Shown: positions 1-7,859 of the stretch, piece by piece
Position numbering within the stretch: position 1 is the first letter of the stretch
How the letters are laid out: the number at the start of each line of letters is the position of its first letter
Assembly (NCBI RefSeq): GCF_000327285.1
Contig: NZ_HE998568.1
Location: 876,461-940,460, forward strand
Reading direction: 5' to 3'
DNA from: Holdemania massiliensis AP2
GTDB taxonomy: Bacteria; Bacillota_I; Bacilli_A; Erysipelotrichales; Erysipelotrichaceae
Length of the DNA stretch: 64,000 nt
Program-made: the position numbers and the translations under genes
Notes under the pieces: model-generated
Told to the model about the DNA's origin: nothing
Databases searched by the model: none
Seen by the model: the letters and a program-made list of their open reading frames with translations, nothing else

Positions 1-266
1 TTGACTCCGCCTGGCCCGGGCTGAATGTAATTCCACATTTCCATCATCTGATCCAGCAGACACTGACGGCTTGACAACAACGGTTTGCGCTGCAGAAGAC
101 GCTGCTTCTGTTTTTGATAAAAGATCAGGGAAGCCGCCGCACTCGGACCGCAGCCTGCTTTACGCTGCCATAAATCGCCATACCACAGCTGATTCGCACC
201 CCAGCTCACCTGACCGCTGACCGGCTCCACCAAACACATCGCCTCGGGAAACAAAATTGCCGACAT
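1..266 (-). CDS. C39-like papain-fold cysteine peptidase, 3' truncated by window edge
   Basis: Only the first 88 codons are visible; the gene runs off the left edge. The start at 266 follows an AAAGGGGCGG ribosome binding site. The visible protein has a WGANQLWYGDLWQ segment followed by a GCGPSAAASLIFY motif, with the Cys near residue 39. A Gly-Cys-Gly-Pro followed by small residues is the nucleophile motif of the papain-like/C39-like peptidase superfamily found in Firmicutes. The catalytic His and Asp would lie beyond the edge. No signal peptide is visible, so the peptidase assignment rests on one motif. Confidence 0.5.
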   Translation of the reverse strand, partial: MSAILFPEAMCLVEPVSGQVSWGANQLWYGDLWQRKAGCGPSAAASLIFYQKQKQRLLQRKPLLSSRQCLLDQMMEMWNYIQPGPGGV

Positions 267-688
267 GATTACCGCCCCTTTCTTTTCTTTCGCATCATTC
301 GATATCCCTAATCATAGTCCTAACTTCACCCAAAAGCAAATAATCTGTTCCCTTTGCTTTTTTCCCTTTTTAGTTTTTGGCTATGACTTCCTGTCTATTT
401 TCTAACTTCGGTTTAAAGCCGTGGAAAATAAGGGGAATTTAACAAAAAGAATCTTGAATCTATAGACAAATTTTTTTCTTTCCCCGGGCTTTCCATCATG
501 ATTCAAAACGCTGATCCAGGCCTTTTATCCAAGCTTTTTATCTTTGATATTGATGTCTTAATCCATAAAAATGATATAATTAATTTATAAAACATAACTT
601 TCATAGGTTTAATCCGTTTCATCCGGTCCGCATTGCCACCTTATCAAGACAATTGTTTTTTATTTCATCACGGGAAAGGATGCGTTTT
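267..688. other. AT-rich divergent intergenic region
   Basis: This 422-base gap separates the divergent genes at 266 and 689. I see no convincing gene in it. The only defined signal is a weak plus-strand promoter near 550-580. The stretch from 460 to 600 is strongly AT-rich. Confidence 0.6.
550..580 (+). promoter_or_regulatory. Weak sigma-A promoter, extended -10
   Basis: TTGATG at 550-555 and TATAAT at 575-580 are separated by 19 bases, which is longer than ideal. A TGA precedes the -10 as an extended -10 element. It would serve the small membrane protein at 689. Assignment is by eye only. Confidence 0.35.
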
Positions 689-1036
689 ATGAAAAAACTG
701 AATGTCTTCAACACTGTCCTTTTGGTTCTCGGATTGTCAGCCTTGTTATTTGCGATCAATGCTTATCGAAAAACACTGCTTCTTTTTAATCCTCAAGCAG
801 TCATCGCAGCGTATTTCACTTTCGGTTTGTTTATCGGACTGGCATTCCACCGCAAAGACATCCAAAAGATTTCCAAAGCCTCAATCATTTCCGCTTTCTG
901 CATCGGCTTGCTTTATCTCTTTCTGCTCTCTTTGACCGCGCCGCAGTTCAATGCTTTCCGCCTGATCTTAATCAGCGATACTTCCATGCTACTTTTGGGA
1001 TTAGGGCTGATCGAAATTCTGTTTTGCGGCAAATAA
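689..1036 (+). CDS. Small polytopic membrane protein, unknown function
   Basis: A 115-residue protein starting MKKLNVFNT. The ATG at 689 is preferred over earlier in-frame starts because a GGAAAGGA ribosome binding site lies at 672-679, nine bases upstream; the ATG at 680 abuts that site. The protein is almost entirely hydrophobic, with about four membrane segments (roughly residues 5-25, 35-52, 63-83 and 92-112) and short polar turns containing HRKD. I do not recognise the family. It precedes a DUF421 gene by about 120 bases, so co-transcription is possible. Confidence 0.6.
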   Translation: MKKLNVFNTVLLVLGLSALLFAINAYRKTLLLFNPQAVIAAYFTFGLFIGLAFHRKDIQKISKASIISAFCIGLLYLFLLSLTAPQFNAFRLILISDTSMLLLGLGLIEILFCGK

Positions 1037-1156
1037 AACTCTCTGCGGCAAAGTTGATCTGTCTTGACGCCTTGTTGATAAGCATCGATTACCGGATTGA
1101 ATAGAGATGATAATCCAGTTCAATCCGGCCATGCTAAGACAAAAGGAGTTGAACGC

Positions 1157-1864
1157 ATGACTTTTTTTGAAATGATCCTGCGCAGTGTGGGTGCAATTCT
1201 GGTTCTCGTTCTGGTCGCCCGGCTGAACGGACCGAAGCAGATTTCACAAATGACGTTCTATGATTACATCGTGGGAATTACTACCGGTTCCTTAGCGGCC
1301 ACAACCGCTTTATCCGCAGATATTCCTTTGCTTCATGGACTGGCTGCGATTGCCTTCTTTCTGCTGGCGGGCATCTTCATGTCAAAACTGACCAATAAAA
1401 ATAGGCTGATGCGGCGCGTTTTAACCGGAACGCCGATTGTCGTTATTGCGCAGGGACAAATTCAATGGACGGGCTTAAAACAAGCCCGGCTGAATATTAA
1501 CGAACTGCTCAGCTGTCTGCGCAGCGGCGGTTATTTTAATCTTGAAGAAGTGAACTATGCGGTCTTAGAGCCGACAGGAAATCTGTCCGTTCTGCCCCAT
1601 GATGCCGCCCGGCCGCTGAAGCTTACCGATCTGAAACAGGATTTCATTCCGGCAGCATTGCCGGCCAACGTCATCATCGACGGACAGATTCTCCATCAAA
1701 ATCTGCAAGCCCTCGGACAAAGCGCAGATAAACTGCTTGATCAAATCCAGACGCAGAAAGCATGCAGGATAGATGAGATTGCACTGGCAACCTTAGACGA
1801 TCAAGGAAAGCTCGTTCTTTATTTAAAGAACAAAGCCCAGCCGCAGTCAATCCACCGCTTCTAA
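1157..1864 (+). CDS. DUF421 (YetF/YcaP-like) membrane protein
   Basis: A 235-residue protein. The start at 1157 follows an AAAAGGAGTTG ribosome binding site; the longer in-frame extension from 1097 has no such site. The N-terminal third has three hydrophobic helices, including the family-typical MTFYDYIVGITTGSLAA stretch. The rest is a soluble alpha/beta domain with the RSGGYFNLEEVNYAVLEPTG segment characteristic of DUF421. Family members in Bacillus include YetF and YdfR, which are linked to sporulation and envelope but lack an established activity. Membrane location with a cytoplasmic C-terminal domain is inferred. Confidence 0.85.
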   Translation: MTFFEMILRSVGAILVLVLVARLNGPKQISQMTFYDYIVGITTGSLAATTALSADIPLLHGLAAIAFFLLAGIFMSKLTNKNRLMRRVLTGTPIVVIAQGQIQWTGLKQARLNINELLSCLRSGGYFNLEEVNYAVLEPTGNLSVLPHDAARPLKLTDLKQDFIPAALPANVIIDGQILHQNLQALGQSADKLLDQIQTQKACRIDEIALATLDDQGKLVLYLKNKAQPQSIHRF

Positions 1865-1961
1865 ACTGTCCTTGTCTTCCTCCACTTTGCCCAAGCGTCT
1901 TTTTTCAGCCGGATGACAGCCGTTTTTTCCTGGAATGACACTATCTTTTAAAAAAAGAATC

Positions 1962-1995
1962 TGTTATAATCCTTTTAAAGTTAACATATTAAGTT
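1962..1995 (+). promoter_or_regulatory. gntR promoter with overlapping operator
   Basis: TATAAT at 1965-1970 is preceded by TG at 1962-1963, an extended -10 promoter with no clear -35. Ten bases downstream lies GTTAACATATTAA at 1980-1992. The reverse complement of this 13-mer recurs at 2804-2816 in front of the adjacent operon. The position over the transcription start fits autorepression by the GntR-family protein encoded at 2011. Confidence 0.6.
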
Positions 1996-2010
1996 AGGGA
2001 GTGAAAGGGT

Positions 2011-2724
2011 ATGGAATACAAAGTCGCTAAGTATTTCCAAATCGAACAGGATATTATTGAAGCCATCAAATCCGGCAGACTGAAACCCGGAGATAAAGTT
2101 GACAGCGAATCCGTGCTGAAAAAGAAATATAATGTTTCCACAATCACGGTGCGCAAAGCTTTCACCGATCTGATTAATGAGGGTTATCTCACCGGCATTC
2201 AGGGGTTGGGAACGTTTGTCGCCAAAAAACAGATGATCCGCGGGCTGACCTCCTTGAGTTTCAGTGATGAGCTGCTTCAGCAAGGCTATGAAATCGACAT
2301 GCATGTCGATAAGATTGAACTGATCACCAATACACAGATTGCGGAGAAACTGACGATTGATCCGCAGCAGCCGATTGTCTGCGTCCGCCGCATTCGACTG
2401 GCCAACGGAGAGCCCATTGCTTACCAAAGCTCCTTTGTTGACAGCCGTCTGCTTCCGCTGGAAAAAGCACAGACAGTCCATGAAACGAAATCCTTTTACA
2501 AAACCCTGGCTCAGGTTAATGTCACGCCTGTTTGGGTCAATGAAAATTATTCTGTTCGGGAAGTGGGCGACGCCCCAATCGCAAAGCTGATGAATATCCG
2601 CAAAAACACCGCGACCTTCTTCGTCAAGCGTCTGACCTTTGATCAGCGGGATGAAATCATCGAATATGCTGAAACCTATTTCAATAAGGATTGGTATTCT
2701 GTAACCGTCAATATTAAAGTTTAA
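2011..2724 (+). CDS. GntR-family regulator, HutC subfamily (UTRA effector domain)
   Basis: A 237-residue one-component regulator. Residues 5-75 form the winged helix of GntR proteins, with SGRLKPGDKVDSE, the recognition helix region NVSTITVRKAF and the wing GIQGLGTFVAKK. Residues about 85-230 match a UTRA domain, which binds phosphorylated sugars or amino sugars in relatives such as NagR. It lies directly upstream of a GNAT/PIG-L/PTS operon. A 13-base element overlaps both its own promoter and the operon promoter. The inferred role is substrate-relieved repression of that operon. The AGGGAG at 1996-2001 places the start at 2011. Confidence 0.9.
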   Translation: MEYKVAKYFQIEQDIIEAIKSGRLKPGDKVDSESVLKKKYNVSTITVRKAFTDLINEGYLTGIQGLGTFVAKKQMIRGLTSLSFSDELLQQGYEIDMHVDKIELITNTQIAEKLTIDPQQPIVCVRRIRLANGEPIAYQSSFVDSRLLPLEKAQTVHETKSFYKTLAQVNVTPVWVNENYSVREVGDAPIAKLMNIRKNTATFFVKRLTFDQRDEIIEYAETYFNKDWYSVTVNIKV

Positions 2725-2725
2725 A

Positions 2726-2754
2726 GGACATTCTTCGAGCGAATGTTCTTTTTT
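2726..2754 (+). terminator. Intrinsic terminator after gntR
   Basis: The arms ACATTC and GAATGT enclose a seven-base loop and are followed by TCTTTTTT. It lies two bases past the gntR stop and separates the regulator from the operon promoter. Confidence 0.75.
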
Positions 2755-2766
2755 CTGTGAAAGGGC

Positions 2767-2824
2767 TTGCATAAAATCAAAGGACACCGTATAATGAAAT
2801 CAGTTAATATGTTAACATATCAAT
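2767..2824 (+). promoter_or_regulatory. Operon promoter with palindromic GntR operator
   Basis: TTGCAT at 2767-2772 and TATAAT at 2790-2795 are separated by exactly 17 bases. Downstream, 2807-2820 is a perfect 14-base palindrome, ATATGTTAACATAT. It sits inside a longer element that contains the reverse complement of the 13-mer found at the gntR promoter. The operator would cover the start region (+1 to about +20), a typical repressor position. Confidence 0.75.
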
Positions 2825-2883
2825 ATTATGAGTATTTCTGATTGCTTTGTTAATATACTTGACTGAGGAGGAATGGAGAAAGC

Positions 2884-3825
2884 ATGGAAATTCAGAATTA
2901 TAATCAGAACTATGAACAGGCTGTTGTTGATCTGTGGAATCAGTGTCTGCCCTTCGATCCGCTGACTGTTCACAAATTCCGCAAACAAGCCTTACTGGAT
3001 GACAATTTTGACCCGTCACTTTGTTATGCTGCACTCTGCGATCAGAAGCCGGTTGGCTTCCTATTGGCGACCCGCCGCAAATTTCCTTATCTTGAACGCG
3101 GTTTAGAGCCGGAACGGGGCTGGATCAACGTCTTATTTGTTCATCCGGATTACCGCCGTCAGGGAATTGGACGGAGGCTGGTGGAAAAAGCCGAAACCGA
3201 CATGAAAGAACGCGGGGCAAACAATGTGACTGTCGCCGCTTACAGTCCGAATTATTTCTTTCCGGGGATTGATAAACAGAACTATCCGCAGGCCGCGGCT
3301 TTCTTTGACGCGATGGGATATCAGAGCGGAGAAGAAAGTTACTCCATGTGCAAGGATCTGCATGGTTATCAGTTGGATGAAACAGCGCTGTCCCGCAAAG
3401 CAAAAGCGGAAGCTGCAGGGTTTCGTTTCGTTCCATTCAGCTGGAAATACTGCGTGGATCTGCTTGAATTTGCCAAGGTCGAATTTGGCGGAGGCTGGAA
3501 GCGCAATCTGCTGATCAGCATGCAGAACAGCCTGGCGGAAGACAACGTATTATTGTGTGTTGATCAAAACGACCAGATTGCCGGCTTCTGCATGCGGCAG
3601 ATCGACGGCAATCCGATGCGCTTCGGCCCGATCGGCGTCAAAGCTTCCCAGCGCAATTGGGGCTTAGGCAGCATTCTGCTGGACCTCATGCAGCTGGAAA
3701 TGGAAAAACGCGGGATCTACCACATGTATTTTGTTTCTACCGACGCTCCCGGCCGGCGCTTCTACCAACGCCATGGGATTACCGTTTTCCGCACCTTTAC
3801 CGATTACCGTAAGAATTTAGATTAA
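2884..3825 (+). CDS. Tandem GNAT-domain N-acetyltransferase
   Basis: A 313-residue protein with two GNAT folds. The N-terminal domain (about 1-155) carries the acetyl-CoA pyrophosphate loop RRQGIGRRLV near residue 92. The C-terminal domain (about 170-310) carries RNWGLGSILL and the GNAT ending FYQRHGITVFRTF. It is the first gene of an operon with a PIG-L deacetylase and PTS genes, 28 bases before the next start. AGGAGG lies at 2866-2871 upstream. GNAT proteins transfer acetyl from acetyl-CoA to amines; the substrate is unknown. The context suggests an amino sugar or aminoacyl sugar, which is inference. Confidence 0.85.
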   Translation: MEIQNYNQNYEQAVVDLWNQCLPFDPLTVHKFRKQALLDDNFDPSLCYAALCDQKPVGFLLATRRKFPYLERGLEPERGWINVLFVHPDYRRQGIGRRLVEKAETDMKERGANNVTVAAYSPNYFFPGIDKQNYPQAAAFFDAMGYQSGEESYSMCKDLHGYQLDETALSRKAKAEAAGFRFVPFSWKYCVDLLEFAKVEFGGGWKRNLLISMQNSLAEDNVLLCVDQNDQIAGFCMRQIDGNPMRFGPIGVKASQRNWGLGSILLDLMQLEMEKRGIYHMYFVSTDAPGRRFYQRHGITVFRTFTDYRKNLD

Positions 3826-3853
3826 TAAAAAGCAAAAGAAAGGAAGAACAAAT

Positions 3854-4534
3854 ATGACATCGATTCAACGCGTCGTCAGCATCGGCGCTCATTCTCTGGA
3901 CGCGGAGCTGATGGGCGGACCTCTGGTTCTCAAATATGCCAAACAAGGCGCGCACTGCACACTGATCCACGTCACTCAAGGCCGGTTGGAAGATCCGGCT
4001 GCCACAGAGGAAGCCAAACAGGCTTATCTGAAGGATTTGTTAACGATGAATCAGAAAGCCGCGGAAAAGCTGGGAGCCGATACGCTTTGGCTTGGCTACG
4101 TTTCCAGCAGCATGCCTTCCCTGGAGGAATTCAGCCAGCGGATGGAACACTATTTCATTGATGAGAAAGTCGATCTGGTCATCACCCACTGGCGCGGATC
4201 CATGCATCCCCGTCACATCAACACCCATGACGCGGTCGTAACCGCTGTTAAACGGCTGCGGGAAAAGGGCAATCCGATCCGCTTAGTCTATGGCGAAACC
4301 TTTGAGGATCTTGTCGGCTTTATCCCGCAGGCCTATTTCACGCTGAATCAGGAAGAAATTGACCAGTGGTACAGTGCGATGCAAGAATACGCTGTGTTCC
4401 GCGGCGAAGTCAACAATTTCCCTTATCAGCAGTATTATCCGACGATCGGCCAAGTCCGCCAAATTGAGTCCAACAACAGCGGCTATACCGTTGCGTATAT
4501 GTATGCGAGTCTGATCGAACCGCAGCTGTGGTGA
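3854..4534 (+). CDS. PIG-L (LmbE-like) deacetylase family protein, atypical active site
   Basis: A 226-residue protein starting MTSIQRVVSIGAHSLDAE. PIG-L enzymes are zinc-dependent N-deacetylases of GlcNAc-type substrates with an AHPDDE motif. Here His13 and Asp16 (zinc ligands) are kept, but the catalytic-base Asp at position 15 is Leu and the motif reads HSLDAE. The second zinc motif is present as HPRHINTHDAV. The protein may be a divergent H-x-x-D subfamily that uses another base, or it may be non-catalytic. It sits between an acetyltransferase gene and PTS genes, which supports a role with an N-acylated sugar. AAAGGA precedes the start. Confidence 0.8.
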   Translation: MTSIQRVVSIGAHSLDAELMGGPLVLKYAKQGAHCTLIHVTQGRLEDPAATEEAKQAYLKDLLTMNQKAAEKLGADTLWLGYVSSSMPSLEEFSQRMEHYFIDEKVDLVITHWRGSMHPRHINTHDAVVTAVKRLREKGNPIRLVYGETFEDLVGFIPQAYFTLNQEEIDQWYSAMQEYAVFRGEVNNFPYQQYYPTIGQVRQIESNNSGYTVAYMYASLIEPQLW

Positions 4535-4555
4535 TGAAAGAGAGGAGAATAAACC

Positions 4556-5047
4556 ATGGGTAAAATTGTAATCCGCGTCGATGACCGGCTGATTCACGGT
4601 CAGACCATTGTCGCCTGGTGTCCAACCTTGGCGATCCAAGAAATCATTGCGATCGACGATGAAAGCGCCAAAAATCCAATGCTGAAATCGATCATGACGA
4701 TGAGCGTACCGCCGCTATATAAAACGCATATTGTCACTACGGAGGAAGCGCGCTCGCTGTTGAGCGAACAGAGCGCCGCCAACCGTTTGGTGATCGTGCG
4801 CTTCCCGAAGCAGCTGGCAGATCTGGAAGAAACCGTTCTCAGCGCTGAATTTGTCATGCTCGGCAATATCGCTAAACGTCCGGATTCCGTGCATAAGGTT
4901 TCCGGAGCTACCGGGATCTTCTACCTCAGCCAGCAGGACGTTGAAGTGATCGACGCGCTGAGTGCCAAAGGGGCAGACGTCTGCTTCCAGCAGCTGCCTA
5001 ACACGCTACGGACAAGCTGGGACGCTTTCCGCAAAACGATTGAATAG
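4556..5047 (+). CDS. PTS EIIB, mannose/fructose/sorbose family
   Basis: A 163-residue cytoplasmic phosphocarrier starting MGKIVIRVDDRLIHGQ. His14 in the DDRLIHGQ motif is the phosphorylation site of mannose-family EIIB domains. The length matches stand-alone EIIB proteins. It would receive phosphate from an EIIA and pass it to the sugar entering through the EIIC/EIID pair encoded just downstream. No mannose-family EIIA lies in this operon; one lies far away at 48321. The substrate cannot be read from sequence. Confidence 0.93.
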   Translation: MGKIVIRVDDRLIHGQTIVAWCPTLAIQEIIAIDDESAKNPMLKSIMTMSVPPLYKTHIVTTEEARSLLSEQSAANRLVIVRFPKQLADLEETVLSAEFVMLGNIAKRPDSVHKVSGATGIFYLSQQDVEVIDALSAKGADVCFQQLPNTLRTSWDAFRKTIE

Positions 5048-5065
5048 AAAGTCAGAGGGGTAATT

Positions 5066-5854
5066 ATGTCAATCATTCAAATCATCCTGATCGCACTCTT
5101 TGTGTATCTGGGATCCATCGGTTCTATCGTCGGCAATACGATCGGCTGGTACACCTTAGGCCGTCCGTTAGTCGCGGCCTTCGTTGTCGGCGTAATTTTA
5201 GGGGATATTCAGACGGCCATGGTCGTCGGGATTCCGTTGCAGATCATGTATATGGGCAACGTCACGCCAGGGGGCGCCGTGGCCTGGGACTTATCGTATG
5301 CGACCTATATCGGCGTCGCCGCGGCCATCGTCTTCGGTCAGGGTATGGATGCCACCGGAGCGATTGGTTTAGCTGTCGTCTTCGCCGGGATCGGCGGATT
5401 GGTCGGTCAGGTTATGTGGAACCTGTCCTACGCCTTAAATCTGCCGCTGAACCGCTTTGCCGCAAACTATGCTGAAGCGGGAGAAACAAAGAAAATGATC
5501 ATCCCGAACGTTGTGATGGGACAGGCGATTGGTTTCTTATGCCGCTTTGTTCCGGCGGTGCTGGTTCTGACTTCCATGACCGCAGCTTCCGGACAAGCTG
5601 ATTTTGCCACCCTGATTCCAGGCTGGGTCACCACCGCGCTGAGCATTTTCGGCGGCATGATGGCATCGCTGGGAATGGGCATTATCCTGTCCTTCTTATT
5701 AAAGAAGAAATATCATATTGTGATCTTCTTAGCCGGGTTCATTCTGGTGACCTACTTCGGTTTAAGCACAATGGCCGTCGCCGTCGTCGCGATCATCACC
5801 GCAATTCTCTATTATGTCGCAGCTTCTTCGCAGGCTGATCGGAAAGGAGCATAA
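5066..5854 (+). CDS. PTS EIIC, mannose/sorbose family
   Basis: A 262-residue polytopic membrane protein and one of the two membrane subunits of a mannose-family PTS transporter. It contains the VGIPLQIMYMGNVTPGGAVAWD region conserved in this family near residues 53-75 and several long hydrophobic helices. The ribosome binding site is AGAGGGG, and the gene starts 18 bases after EIIB. EIID follows after two bases, so they are probably translationally coupled. Confidence 0.93.
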   Translation: MSIIQIILIALFVYLGSIGSIVGNTIGWYTLGRPLVAAFVVGVILGDIQTAMVVGIPLQIMYMGNVTPGGAVAWDLSYATYIGVAAAIVFGQGMDATGAIGLAVVFAGIGGLVGQVMWNLSYALNLPLNRFAANYAEAGETKKMIIPNVVMGQAIGFLCRFVPAVLVLTSMTAASGQADFATLIPGWVTTALSIFGGMMASLGMGIILSFLLKKKYHIVIFLAGFILVTYFGLSTMAVAVVAIITAILYYVAASSQADRKGA

Positions 5855-5856
5855 TC

Positions 5857-6723
5857 ATGGCTAAGAAAATCAGTGAAAAAACATTAAAGAAATCTTTTAG
5901 AACCTGGTTCTTCTGGAACGGCTGTTCCCAACAGGCTGAATCCATGCTGGGTATGGCCTTCGGCCAGGCCATGGCGCCGGTGATTGATGAATTATATGAT
6001 ACTCAGGAAGAAAAGGCAGCGGCTCTGCAGCGGCATATCACACTGTTCAACACCGAAGCTCAGGTAGGCTCCATCTGCAATGGTATTGTCTGCGGTCTGG
6101 AAGAAGCCAATGCCAACGGGCAATGTACGCCGGAGCTGATCAGCAGCGTCAAGGTCGCATTGATCGGTCCGACTTCGGCAATCGGCGATTCCCTGTGGGT
6201 TGCCACGATCATTCCGATTCTGTTAACGATCTGTCTGTCAATCTCCCAAGCTTCCGCCAATATGCTTTGGCTGGGACCGGTGATCTACATGCTTGTCTAT
6301 CCGATCGGCACCGCGGCACTGAGCTGGTTTTTATTCAAACTGGGTTATAAATCCGGATTGGAAGGCATGCAGACGTTTATGGCAACGGGCCGGCTGAACT
6401 TACTGACAGATACCATGACGGTTTTGGGCCTGATCGTGGTCGGAGCGTTAACCGCTTCCTTCGTTTCCTGCACACTGCCGATTCAAATTGTCAAAGATGT
6501 TTACGATGCAACAACCAACACAATTCTGGAAAGTCAGGTTTTGTTTAATGCCGATTCCGTCTTGAACTCGATCTTCCCGCAGATTCTGCCGTTGAGCTTG
6601 ACCTTAGGCGTTTACGGCCTGTATGCCAAAAAGAAATGGTCGCCGCTGAAACTGATGGGTTTGATTCTGGTTCTGGCCTGCCTCTTAACCTTTGTCGGCT
6701 ACGCGACAGGTTTCTATGCCTAA
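5857..6723 (+). CDS. PTS EIID, mannose/sorbose family
   Basis: A 288-residue membrane subunit that pairs with EIIC to form the sugar channel. The soluble N-terminal part has the family segment FRTWFFWNGCSQQAESMLGM and HITLFNTEAQVGSICNGIVCGLEEA. The centre has KVALIGPTSAIGDSLW, typical of EIID, and hydrophobic helices fill the C-terminal half. It is the last gene of the operon and is followed by a strong terminator at 6748. Confidence 0.93.
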   Translation: MAKKISEKTLKKSFRTWFFWNGCSQQAESMLGMAFGQAMAPVIDELYDTQEEKAAALQRHITLFNTEAQVGSICNGIVCGLEEANANGQCTPELISSVKVALIGPTSAIGDSLWVATIIPILLTICLSISQASANMLWLGPVIYMLVYPIGTAALSWFLFKLGYKSGLEGMQTFMATGRLNLLTDTMTVLGLIVVGALTASFVSCTLPIQIVKDVYDATTNTILESQVLFNADSVLNSIFPQILPLSLTLGVYGLYAKKKWSPLKLMGLILVLACLLTFVGYATGFYA

Positions 6724-6747
6724 GCTTGGCTGAATTTCTAAAATAAA

Positions 6748-6784
6748 TAAAAAGCTCGGATTCCTTAAGATTCGAGCTTTTCTT
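6748..6784 (+). terminator. Intrinsic terminator after the PTS operon
   Basis: The arms AAAAGCTCG and CGAGCTTTT form a long hairpin around TTCCTTAAG and are followed by TCTTTG. It ends the operon that begins at 2884. The reverse strand also has an A/T tract, so it may act in both directions. Confidence 0.8.
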
Positions 6785-6843
6785 TGTTCAATTGAGAACT
6801 AAAATTCACAGCTGTATCAACTGCTTTCCTATGCCGATTACAG

Positions 6844-7050
6844 CTAAATCAATCTGCTGCAGTCAAAATCAAATAAGGACCCCTGCTGATCCATGCCGAT
6901 TAAGGCACGGCCGGAAACCGTCCAGACAAGCAGCTGACCTCTAAGCTGCTCGGCCGCGCATTCTTCCTGTCTTAAAGAATAGGGAATCAGATCTTCCTGC
7001 AAAGTTGGATTCAGAAGATGGATATCCAGCTTTTTTCTACTGCCGGTCAT
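6844..7050 (-). CDS. Hypothetical 68-residue protein
   Basis: The ATG at 7050 overlaps the last 14 bases of the zinc peptidase gene, which would allow translational coupling, but there is no clear Shine-Dalgarno sequence. The protein is soluble and Leu/Gln-rich with no motif I recognise. Support is positional: it fills an otherwise empty stretch on the same strand right after the peptidase. It may be chance. Confidence 0.4.
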   Translation of the reverse strand: MTGSRKKLDIHLLNPTLQEDLIPYSLRQEECAAEQLRGQLLVWTVSGRALIGMDQQGSLFDFDCSRLI

Positions 7051-7750
7051 TGCGCTGCACCATATTCAGCAAGCGTAGAAATTGTGTAATGGCGACGGCC
7101 AAGGCCGCGACATACGTCATCGCCGCCGCGGAAAGAACTTTTTTCGTGGAGCCGACTTCCTCGCTGCTCAGCAAGCCGCATCCTTCAATCGCCGCGACTG
7201 CCCGGCGGCTGGCGTCAAATTCTGTCGGCAATGTGACCAGCTGAAACACAACGCTGAGTGCAAAACAAGCCACACCCACATAAGCAAGTGTGATCGCAAA
7301 CTGACCCAGCCCGGAAAAAAGCAAACCCATTAAAATTAATGGAGTTGACAACCGGGAACCAATATTGGTCAGCGGAATGATTGCATTGCGAATTTTTAAC
7401 GGTGCATAGCCCTTGGCATATTGTATCGCATGACCGGCTTCATGCGCAGCCACGCCGACGGCCGCCGTGGAAGCAGAGCTATAAACTGAATCCGAGAGCC
7501 GGATCACATTCGTTCGCGGATCAAAATGATCGGTTAAATTTCCTGCCGTGCGTTCAATTCGGACATCATGCAAGCCGTTGGCATCGAGCACCTCACGCGC
7601 GGCGTCATATCCGGTCATTCCGTTGCGCGTACGCTGTTGACTATACGTACGAAATGTCGAATTCACCCGGGCGCTGGCCCACATGGAAAAACCAATCGCC
7701 AACAAAACTAATAAATAAAAAATATCGTAAAATGCGTAGAACATAGACAT
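7037..7750 (-). CDS. Neutral zinc metallopeptidase, YugP family
   Basis: A 237-residue membrane metalloprotease. An N-terminal helix (about 10-27) is followed by the zinc site AAHEAGHAIQ near residue 103, in which the two His bind zinc and the Glu is catalytic. Two or three further helices (about 122-175) follow. The segment GYAPLKIRNAIIPL after the zinc site is typical of the Zn_peptidase_2 (YugP) family. The substrate is unknown in this family; a membrane-associated quality-control role is often proposed. It appears monocistronic, apart from the small overlapping ORF downstream. Confidence 0.88.
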   Translation of the reverse strand: MSMFYAFYDIFYLLVLLAIGFSMWASARVNSTFRTYSQQRTRNGMTGYDAAREVLDANGLHDVRIERTAGNLTDHFDPRTNVIRLSDSVYSSASTAAVGVAAHEAGHAIQYAKGYAPLKIRNAIIPLTNIGSRLSTPLILMGLLFSGLGQFAITLAYVGVACFALSVVFQLVTLPTEFDASRRAVAAIEGCGLLSSEEVGSTKKVLSAAAMTYVAALAVAITQFLRLLNMVQRNDRQ

Positions 7751-7859
7751 TCCTCCCTTATGGTAGGTTTATTCTACACAATTTTTTAAGGTTTTCCACT
7801 AGACAACCCGGCTGCTTTGTCAACGAAACGAACAAATACAGGCCTTTATCCAAAATAGA

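Noticed and set aside
1981-2787. 268-codon minus-strand frame over gntR
   Set aside because: It is antisense to a clear GntR-UTRA gene and would cover the operator and terminator.
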